Shown here piece by piece: positions 6,290-13,287 of a stretch of DNA of 13,287 nucleotides. The notes under the pieces were generated by a model, which did not search any database, was not told the origin of the DNA, and worked only from the letters and a program-made list of their open reading frames with translations. How positions within the stretch are numbered: the first letter of the stretch is position 1; each line of letters begins with the position of its first letter. The DNA is from Chrysochromulina parva (Eukaryota; Haptophyta; Prymnesiales; Chrysochromulinaceae), in contig PJAB01001614.1 in assembly GCA_002887195.1 (NCBI GenBank), positions 1-13,287 on the forward strand, read 5' to 3'. Made by a program: the position numbers and the translations under genes.

Positions 6290-9200
6290 ATGACCGAGGA
6301 CAAGGTCGAGGATGCGATCACTGGCAACCATCTGCTCATCGCCGAGCAGCTCATCTTCATGACCGCGGCCAACATCTTGGATGGGTGCAACACGCCCGAG
6401 CACATGAGCGTGCACGATGTGCCCCAGCTCGTAACCAACTTCCTCGAGCCTTCGCCACGCCGGCAACACGGCTCGCACATCGCACAGCCTGTGCTCTGCC
6501 TCGACGGACCGGGCACCGGTAAGACGTGGCTGGTCAAACAGTGTCTCTTCTTGCTCGTCGACGCACTCGCAGGCGAGAACGCGGGCAAAGGCATCCGTTC
6601 GGTGCCCGTGATCGACTTCGAGGGCCTTCTGCTCTGGTACACTGGCAACGAGTTCGTCGGTAGGACGGAAGAGAAGTCGCTGCTGCTGCTCTCATATGAG
6701 ATGCGCGCTTGCGTCATCCTCATCGACGGCGTGGACGAGGCCGCCGGCCTGCGTCAGGTCATCGAGGCGTTCGTTCACCACGAGTTCGTCATGAGCGGCT
6801 GCCGCGTCGTGATCCCCTCGCGTCCGGAGGGCGTCGACCTTGACGACTACATGGCGCGCTTCGCGATCATGAACCTGCTCGAGCTCTCGCAGGTGCAGCA
6901 GCGTACCGTGTTCAAGATGCAGCTGCAGGGCAACATCTTCTTCGGGCACCTAGTCAACATCGGCGAGTGCCGCAAATACCTCGACGACAAGTTCCCCGAG
7001 CTCTTCCGCTCGGGAGCGCTCCGGATCGAGGTCGAGAAGCTTGGGGATGAGAATGAGGAGAAGTCTGAGGTGGAGAAGGAGGAGGAGGGCACCAAGGATC
7101 GCAAGAAGGAGTTCTCCGAGGGCGCCGGCGGGGAAGCAACCAAGGGGGACGAGGAGGGGAACGAGAAGGGCAAAAAGGGCGCCGCACAAGATGCCGCGGA
7201 GGCCGCCGCATTGGCAGACCTGGATGACGAGATCAAGGATCCCAAGGCGAAGACAGGCAAACAGGGCGACAACGACGACGGGGAGTTCACGCGCCCCGCC
7301 GGCTCCGTGGCGACCCTCAATCCATCCTCTGTCGAGCCAGTGCCGCGCACGCCGCTCTCGCGCCGGCGCATGGCGCTCGACACGCTCGACAATATGCAGG
7401 ACCCGCAGACTTGGCTCGATGAGGCGAAAACGGTCCAGGCTCGCGCGCTGCGCTCCAACCTCCCAGAGGAGATCAACAAGGCGCTCAACAAGCCGCGCAA
7501 GGTGGGCACGGTCCCGACGCTGCTCGACTATCTCGACTCGGAGATCAAGCCGCTGCCCACGCCGTGCACGCGCGCACAGACGGACGAGGTCATCGACCAG
7601 ATGCGAAAGGACCTCAAGAGGACCTTCCCTGATGACGTGTGCGAGTCGCTTGCGCAGATCGGTGTGCTGCGCAAGCAGCCGCAGGTGGGCGGCCGGCATG
7701 GCGCCAAGGTGGCGCCGATGCCCGCCTTTGGCCTCTGGTCGCAGGCGACCGCCAAGGAGGGCGACAAGTTTGCGCTCCTCGAGCGGTTGCTACCCGCGGC
7801 CATGCACCTACTCGGCTGCGTGTGCATCACGGTCGGCATGGCCGACTATGGCCTCAAACGCGAGCGAGAAGGGCAAGGCGACTTCATCGTGGGCAGTGCC
7901 ACCGTGACGCCGGCGATGAAGTACCGCGACCGGGTCGACGTCTGGCTCGAGGACACGTACCAGACCACGACCGAACCGGCCGAGAAGCCGCTCGATACCT
8001 ATCTGGTCACGCTACCGTGCTCCACGGGCGAGCAGCTCGTCAATCTCGTCAATCTGGTCACGATCACGCTACCGTGCTCCACGGGCGAGCAGCTCGTCAA
8101 TCTCGTCAATCTCATCAAGATGCTCGCCAAGGGGGTGGAGGTGGACTTCGACGGTGACCAGGCGACACTCACGAAGCAGGAGATCAACAACACCTTCACC
8201 CCAGACACGATGCACTCGACGCACCTGCGAAACGTGAGGTTGCAGATGCTCTTCCGACACAAGGGTGTCGACGTGTGCTTCGTCATCGACGCAGAGCACA
8301 AGGATCTGCGCGAGTACTACGTCGAGATGGGCTACTCGGCACACTACAACCTTTTCATGCACCGTGCCAACATGCCCAAGGGACCACTTGACACCAAGTT
8401 CGAGACGTTGCTCGTCTTCCTCGTTGTAGCGATCGGTGTGCTTATGCTGCTCTCGCTGCTGCTGCTCTGCTACTCACTTGGCTCGGGCGGCTCGGGCGCC
8501 ATCAGCCTCGAAGAGCTGCCGCAGGACCCGCTTCAGCTGTCCAAGCTCGGGATCCTCTCGGGCAACAAAAAGCGGCTCGCCTACACGCGGCAGGCTAACG
8601 AGGCGGTCGCCGAGGTGACCGAGAAGGAGGAGGAGCAGGCGACCGACGCCAGACCGCGCCGCGAGAAGCGCATGGGTGCGCTCGATTTCTCGATGGGCGC
8701 GGGCTCGTCCTTTTCAGCCGCGGGCGGGCAGGAGGCTACCGCCGTCACCAAGAAGACGACCGTGAGCAACGACCCGGTTCTCGATCTCAACTCGGCGCTC
8801 CGTGGCAAGAAGGTTCGCGTCGTGCAGGGAGAGGATGACGTGGCAGGGTGCTACTCGCTCGTCGTGCGCGTGCTCGACAAGTACGCGGGCGGCAAGGGCT
8901 CAGATGTGCGTGCGTCCATCACGGCGGTCGTGCCCAAGTCGCACTCGATGCACCTGCCCGTGACGGCGCTCGTCGAGGTCGTCATCGCGCCCAATAGCCA
9001 GAGCGAGGCGCAGCTGCAAGAGACCGCCAATACGACGCTCCGGCGTGTCGCCGTCAAGAACCAGGAGAACGGGCGGCGCGAGTTCATCTCGAAGCACGTG
9101 GCCTGCGCGCTCGGCGTGACGCCCGAGGAGCTCGGCTTGTGGACGCGCCTCGATATGGACCGTGACTATGGCGCCAACGGGCATCCAAAGTGGGCGCAGC

Positions 9201-10517
9201 GTGCGCAGCTACTCGCGCCGTGCGCACTCGAAGCGGCGGGGTTCACGCCGCGGCCGCTCTTCACGCTGCTCCCAATCGTCGCCCTGGCGGGCTGTCCCGG
9301 AACGCCTTACGAGTCAGAAGAGGCTGTGCGTGAGGCAATAGTCACCAGGGGTGCGGTGACGTACGAATCGCTCGAGGCAGCGCTCGCCGCCGAACCCGAT
9401 GAGTCACCGCCCGCAAAGTGCGATTCGCTCACGCGAGACATCGTGATGGCACACGACGTTGTCCGCAAGGACCTCAAAATGTCGGTTGGCTTCGCGATTA
9501 GGTCGACGAACAATCGCTCCTACCGAGGCTGGTGCTTCGCATTGGCCTTGCTAGTCCTCTGCGTCCCGCAGGTGAGTGCCATGGCGACGACGACACCACC
9601 AGATAGCGAGGGGGCAAGTGTGCATGGGGTAGAGTCGGCGCAGGCGCCGCCAGTGCGGACGCTTCCGCTCACTCGAGTCTGTGCCGATGAAGTGAACAGC
9701 TTCGCATTTGATTTACGCGGCGCACCCATGCCGTGCTCGTACTTCTCCGCACAGCCCTCCGCGTGCGCTTCCTATTCCATCGCGCGGATCACTTGCCCGG
9801 TCGCGTGTGGCACGTGTACGCCTCCCCCGCCTGGCCCCTCGGGCCTATTGGAATTGTCCGGCGCCGTCACCAGCGACCATCCTGTAGCCGGGCTGTACTC
9901 CATGCAGCTTGTGCCCAGCCACCGCCGTGAGCTGCAGACCACAACACCGCCACCCTCGCCGCCACCGCCTTCGCCCTCGCCGCCGCCGCCCTGCGCGCGC
10001 GTCAGGCAAATATCCACTCGTACTGGTGGTTGTGTCAACTTCCTCAGACTGGACTTCGACGATGGTTCATTCACTGTTTACGGAGATGAGGCCTACGGAC
10101 AAGGACAAGCCGGAAATACGGATTACACATTCACTTTGCTAGCGGGTGAACATCTCGATTCTGTGTCCTGGTCTCGTCGACTAAGTAACCAAGCAACTTG
10201 TGTTCCTGGCTGTGCGGTGACCTTCATTACTTCCTACGGACGCAGTGCCAGCTACAGTGGTTCATGGGTTCCTCCGAGTTGTGCGCAAGCAGTTCAGTTT
10301 CCTAGTAACCAACGGCCGATTGTAGGGCTCAACTATTCAGCACCTGATGGGACCTCCATGTCGCAAGTTCTTATAGGTCCAATCACCACAGTCTCTGCTT
10401 GCGCGGCGCCGCTGCCGCCCTCGCCGCCGCCGCCTTCGCCCTCGCCGCCGCCGCCCTCGCCCTCGCCCTCGCCGCCGCCGCCTTCGCCCTCGCCGCCGCC
10501 GCCCTCGCCGCCGCCCT

Positions 10518-10548
<31 letters not shown>

Positions 10549-13287
10549 CTCGGCACCCTCGGTGGTGAGCACTACCGCCGGCCTGACCAGCGCACTGGCC
10601 AACACCGCCGTCGGCCGCATCGTCCTCGCCCCCGGCACCTACGCCTTAAGCGCCACGCTCAGCATCACCAGGAGCGTCGTCCTCGAGGCGGCGGTGGCAG
10701 GCTCGGTCGTGCTCGATGCACAGGCGAGAACAGGCCGACACTCAGGGTCCGATCGCCGTGTGATGAACATCAACCCGGGGCCGTCGGGCTTTGTGCAACT
10801 GATCGGGCTCAACATCACCAGGGGTTTCCTCATTAATCAACAAGGCAGCGGAGATAGCGGAGCTGGTGTCAGGATCCAGTCTGGCTCATTCACAGCCACG
10901 TCTTGCTCCTTCTACGATAACGAAGCATACGTCCCGGGTGGCGACGGGTACTACTACGGCAGAGGCGGCGGTGTATATATCCAAGGAACAGGCAATCATT
11001 CATTCATCAACTGTGTGTTCCATTCCAACGAAGCTCGACAAGGCGGAGGTGTCTTCCTATGGCAAACTGAAGGTTCAACCATGTTTACATCCTGCAGCTT
11101 CTTTGGGAACAAAGCTGGCCACCTCGATGGTCGTTTGAATGGGGCTGGTGGTGGTGATGGGGGAGGTGGTGCTTTCTATGTCCGTTACGCCGCTCTGTAT
11201 GGCACCAGTACGCAGACATGTGTTTGCTGTGATCGAAGCCAGTGCCGCACAGATCATGCAGGCTCAGTGACCTTCACATCGTGCAACTTCCATGGAAATA
11301 TGGCCGAAAACGGCGGCGTTGGTAAAATATGGGAGTCAAGAGTCCGCTTCGAATCGTGCAGTTTCATTGGCAACGAAGCTAAGGGTTGGAATACCTACAG
11401 TTATGAAGGCGACGCAGGAGGTCTGTTTATCGGAGACGGCGAAGTGACCATACGTTCCAGCATTTTCAGCCAGAACACAGATTGGAAACTTGCTCGATAT
11501 GCAGGCATGGGGCTTTCCGTTCAATATGGAGCCATTAATGCAGACGGCGTCCGAGCCTCCGATGGGTTAGTAAACTGTAATCGAAATCCACCAGCGTCGA
11601 CGGTTTGGCGGTCAATCTGCTACGTCTGCGCCTGGCCAAGTTCCCCAACCGCTTTCTTTGACTATTGGGACAGTTTTAGGACCCAAACGAATCTTACAAC
11701 TTGCTCCGCACCACAACCCTCAGCCCCGCCGCCGCCCTCGCCGCCCTCGCCCTCGCCGCCGCCACCGTCGCCCTCGCCTCCACCGCCCTCGCCCTCGCCG
11801 ACGCCGCCCTCGCCGCCACCACCGTCGCCTCCGCCGTCGCCTCCCCCACCTTCGCCCCCACCGTCGCCTCCACCTCCGAGCCCTCCGCCCTTGCCTCCGC
11901 CGCCCTCGCCTCCGCCTCCAACCCCACCGCCGCCCTCGCCGCCGCCGCCCTCGCCCTCACCTCCCCCGCCCTCGCCCTCGCCGCCACCGCCCTCGCCACC
12001 ACCGTCGCCGAAGCCGCCGGCCTCGCCGCCGAAGCTGCCACCCTCGCCGCCGCCGCCCACGATGCTCGTCAACACCACTGCCAGCCTCATCGCCAATCTT
12101 GCAGACGCGTCGATCAGCATTATCAGACTCGAAGCGGGGACTTACGCACTGAGCGCCGAGCTGGTCGTGTCAAGGAGCGTGACGATTGAGGCGTTGGTTC
12201 CAGGGACGGTAGTTCTGAACGCGCAGGCCACCTCGTCGAGCAAACGGCGCGTGCTCAACATCAACCCTGGGGCGACGGGCATAGTTCAGCTGAGTGGGCT
12301 TCACATCACAGGAGGCTATCTGGCCTGTGGTGTCGCAAATGGCGCTGTCTCCTCAGGTTCCTGGACCTCAGAAGGCTTTTTTCAGGCGGCTTGTGCAGGC
12401 TACAGAGGGGGTGGAGGCGCTCTGGTATCTTCTGGAACAGTCTTGATCACCTCCTGCGAGATTTTTTCGAATGTTGCAAGACTTGAAGACGGCGGAGGCG
12501 GTGGAGGCGTACTTGTAACGGGAGGCGCGGTTACGTTCTCGTCAAGCAAAATCTACTCCAACAGCGGGTCGCCGGGCGGATGGTCGCCAATGTATGCCAA
12601 TTCTGGAGGAGGTGGAGGCGTCTTCGTAGCTGGAGGCACGGTGGCGTTCATTTCCACCGAAATCTTTTCCAACAGCGGGGCAAATCCTGGCGGAGGTGTT
12701 GGCGGCGGTGTGCTGGTTTTGCAAGGAATCGCTAGTTTCACTTCCTGCGTCATCCGCGACAACACTGGCGATTACGGCGGAGGTGTCACCGTTGGCGGCA
12801 CAAACTTTACGCATGAGACCGATCCCCAAGTAACGTTCACGAGCTGCACCTTCACATCCAATCGAGCATACCAAGTTGGTGGAGCTGTTTACGGCTATCG
12901 TGGCAGGATCGCCTTCTCCTCCTCCATGTACTCCTCAAATCAAGCAGACGGACAAAACGGGCACACCCTGTATGTGATTTATGCTCGGGTTTGCTGGGAA
13001 GGCGCCCCGCCCGTGCCGAACTATATTGATGCCCGAGGGTCATATGCCATGTTTGGCGCCTCAGCCTCGTGCATGGCTCCGCCTCGGGCCCCTCCGCCGC
13101 CCTCCCAGCCGCCTCCCTCGCCCTCGCCGCCGCCTCCCTCGCCCTCGCCGCCGCCGCCTTTGCCGCCCTCGCCGCCGCCGCCCTCGCCTTCGCCGCCGCC
13201 GCCCTCGCCGCCGCCGCCCTCGCCACCGCCTCCGAGCCCTCCACCATCTCCGCCACCTCCATCGCCGCCGCCGCCCTCGCCACCGCC
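6290..13287 (+). CDS. giant multidomain protein: NACHT-like NTPase joined in frame to lectin/beta-helix/Pro-rich ectodomain (3' partial)
   Basis: I read this frame codon by codon and found no stop from the TGA at 6173 to the window end, giving at least 2332 residues from Met 6290. Met 6206 is an alternative start, adding 28 residues. Order by residue: NACHT-like NTPase with P-loop DGPGTGKT (72-79), Walker B LIDGVDEA (144-151) and VVIPSRPEG (173-181); Lys/Glu-rich linker (about 250-335); possible RelA/SpoT-like region (544-700); membrane helix (706-727); unknown region (730-1063); signal-peptide-like segment (1064-1097); ShKT domain (1131-1176); possible jacalin-like domain (1235-1371); two beta-helix modules (1425-1805, 1925-2261); Ser/Pro spacers between them. 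NACHT proteins act as regulated switches, while the C-terminal half looks secreted or wall-associated. The frame may be one receptor-like gene or two genes with the second starting at 9479. Third-position GC falls sharply after about 9990. Confidence 0.6.
6500..6960 (+). other. NACHT/STAND-type NTPase core
   Basis: The P-loop VLCLDGPGTGKTWLVKQ has K78-T79 for phosphate binding. RACVILIDGVDEA supplies the acidic pair D149-E150 in the NACHT style (hhhDGhDE). GCRVVIPSRPEGVDLDDY is the sensor-1-like strand, with the 'T/S-S-R-P' signature typical of NACHT and related STAND ATPases. It is followed by IMNLLELSQVQQRTVFKMQL, an alpha-helical extension. I see no WD, ANK or LRR repeats after it, unlike classic NLRs. 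Confidence 0.75.
7919..8390 (+). other. possible degenerate RelA/SpoT-like region
   Basis: KYRDRVDVWLEDTYQ, then DTYLVTLPCSTGEQLVNLVN, then THLRNVRLQMLFRHKGVDVC and AEHKDLREYYVEMGYSAHYN follow the order of elements in RelA/SpoT-type nucleotidyltransferase domains (K/R strand, D-hhR strand, yR-hh strand, vEhQ strand, H...Y helix). The catalytic-style residues are poorly kept: the usual E-x-Q is V-I-D-A-E here. If the assignment is right, it is likely a non-catalytic or diverged copy. This rests on pattern memory only. Confidence 0.3.
8009..8122 (+). repeat. 57-bp in-frame tandem duplication
   Basis: ACGCTACCGTGCTCCACGGG begins a 57-bp unit at 8009 and again at 8066; the first 47 bp are identical and the last ten differ at four positions. 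It duplicates the peptide TLPCSTGEQLVNLVNL (residues 574-589 and 593-608). In-frame insertion of 19 residues in a predicted domain suggests a recent duplication or a polymorphism. Confidence 0.95.
9479..9580 (+). other. signal-peptide-like segment, alternative start of a second gene
   Basis: Met 1064 of the giant frame is followed by SVGFAIRSTNNRSYRG, a hydrophobic core WCFALALLVLCVP and a VSA site ahead of M (1097/1098). This is a textbook n-region, h-region and cleavage site. Everything downstream is of extracellular type. If it is a genuine gene start, the upstream NACHT protein must end by a splice event or inside this frame, because no stop separates them. The sequence CAG|GTGAGT at 9569-9577, within the segment, is a perfect 5' splice donor. 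Confidence 0.5.
9680..9817 (+). other. ShKT-type six-cysteine domain
   Basis: Residues 1131-1176 carry six cysteines at 1131, 1149, 1159, 1169, 1173 and 1176. The CxDxxxxF start and the C-x3-C-x2-C end (CPVACGTC) are diagnostic of the ShKT fold, a small disulphide-stabilised extracellular module. In algae and animals it commonly accompanies secreted enzymes and wall proteins; nothing here implies a toxin role. It directly follows the signal-like segment, supporting an exported location. Confidence 0.75.
9947..9991 (+). repeat. Ser/Pro spacer 1
   Basis: PPPSPPPPSPSPPPP links the ShKT part to the possible lectin domain. It is preceded by SHRRELQTTT. SPPPP runs are extensin/pherophorin-like and are likely targets of proline hydroxylation and O-glycosylation. 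Confidence 0.85.
9992..10402 (+). other. possible jacalin-like lectin domain
   Basis: Residues 1235-1371 are bounded by cysteines. The segment FLRLDFDDGSFTVYGDEAYG, then GQAGNTDYTFTLLAGEHLDSVSW, has the jacalin order: exposed strand, Y-G-x(n)-G-G loop, then F-L-GE-h-h-V. The later VGLNYSAPDGT...VLIGP would be the closing strands. A carbohydrate-binding role would fit the wall-like setting. The match is by pattern only, and no sugar-binding GxxxD loop is certain. Confidence 0.35.
10409..10560 (+). repeat. Ser/Pro spacer 2
   Basis: About 50 residues of SPPPP and SPSP repeats encoded by CCGCCGCCCTCG words. It separates the possible lectin domain from beta-helix module 1. The purine-free strand is likely to be unstable in replication and prone to length change. 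Confidence 0.9.
10562..11704 (+). other. beta-helix module 1 (polymorphic outer-membrane-protein-like repeats)
   Basis: Residues 1425-1805. It opens with a cap (IVLAPGTYALSATLSITRSV...VLDAQ...RRVMNINPG...LIGLNIT) shared with module 2. Then come parallel beta-helix rungs of the form F-x-S/N-C-x-F-x-x-N-x-A-x-GGG: SFTATSCSFYDNEA, SFINCVFHSNEARQGGGV, MFTSCSFFGNKAG, VTFTSCNFHGNMAENGG, VRFESCSFIGNEAKG. Such rungs form a right-handed solenoid in secreted or surface proteins. It ends with TTCSAP before the next spacer. Confidence 0.75.
11711..12061 (+). repeat. Ser/Pro spacer 3
   Basis: About 115 residues of SPPPP, SPSPPPP and a short SPKPPASPPKLPP stretch. It is the longest complete spacer in the window. 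The antisense strand reads as an artefactual poly-Gly/Glu frame. Confidence 0.9.
12062..13072 (+). other. beta-helix module 2
   Basis: Residues 1925-2261. The opening cap (LIANLADASISIIRLEAGTY...SRSVTIEALVPGTVVLNAQ...RRVLNINPGATG...LSGLHITGG) repeats that of module 1. Rungs include VLITSCEIFSNVA, VTFSSSKIYSNSG, VAFISTEIFSNSG, ASFTSCVIRDNTGDYGGGV and VTFTSCTFTSNRAYQVGGAV. Glycine runs (GGGGGGV) mark the turns. The module ends at a cysteine (ASCMAP) like its partner. Confidence 0.75.
13079..13287 (+). repeat. Ser/Pro spacer 4, running off the window
   Basis: SPSPPPP and SPPPP repeats continue to the last base without a stop. By analogy with the earlier spacers a further domain probably follows to the right. 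Confidence 0.9.

Noticed and set aside
6256..7699. Several minus-strand open frames opposite the NACHT region
   Set aside because: They are Leu/Arg/Ser-rich shadows of a high-GC3 gene and carry no motif, whereas the plus frame has P-loop, Walker B and SRP signatures.
11662..12120. Antisense Gly/Glu-rich open frame opposite Ser/Pro spacer 3 (and similar ones at 10333-10638 and 12852-13283)
   Set aside because: It is the mirror of CCG/TCG proline-serine repeats; its composition is fully explained by the sense coding repeat.
10562..13072. Bacterial (chlamydial Pmp-like) origin of the whole window
   Set aside because: Beta-helix rungs resemble Pmp repeats, but spliced introns, SPPPP spacers and a Golgi-type GT8 indicate a eukaryote; such repeats are also common in algae.

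Overview
The window looks like nuclear DNA of a GC-rich, intron-bearing unicellular alga or protist. The evidence is spliced genes with very short introns, no bacterial operon layout, a Golgi-type family 8 glycosyltransferase with a signal anchor, and long Ser-Pro-rich (SPPPP) spacers alternating with beta-helix and ShKT-type extracellular modules. Pyrimidine-biased introns built of about 10-bp tandem units recall what is reported for haptophytes such as Emiliania. An apparent GA-AG intron and AG|G junctions would also fit a dinoflagellate. The lineage is an inference; haptophyte is my first choice.

Layout: (1) 1-138, minisatellite running off the left edge. (2) 464-2015, plus strand, a multi-exon gene of unrecognised family interrupted by at least three introns. 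(3) 2295-3389, minus strand, an intronless GT8 glycosyltransferase, convergent with gene 2. (4) A roughly 156-bp divergent promoter region, then 3546-4877, plus strand, a two-exon polytopic membrane protein. (5) 4958-5380, plus strand, a small four-helix DUF4267-like membrane protein. (6) 5381-6205, intergenic, with a 72-bp tandem duplication. (7) 6290-13287, plus strand, an uninterrupted reading frame of at least 2332 codons that leaves the right edge. It carries a NACHT-like NTPase, a possible RelA/SpoT-like region, a membrane helix, a signal-peptide-like segment, a ShKT domain, a possible jacalin-like domain and two beta-helix modules separated by Pro/Ser spacers.

The most interesting signal is in the introns. 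Every intron I can place is flanked by a direct duplication of the downstream exon (about 15-33 bp) that begins right after an AG with G. The inserted core carries CTGAT/CTAAT branch-point-like units and the 3' splice site, while the duplicated exon supplies the 5' splice site. Two core families occur more than once: a 41-nt core present twice in gene 4 with a related 3' end in gene 2, and an unrelated 45-nt core present twice in gene 2. This is the signature of intron-making mobile elements (introners).

The second main point is the giant frame. It joins an intracellular STAND-type NTPase to a cell-wall-like ectodomain. The positions of its two hydrophobic segments suggest either an unusual receptor or two adjacent genes whose frames happen to be continuous, the second starting at 9479 with a signal peptide.
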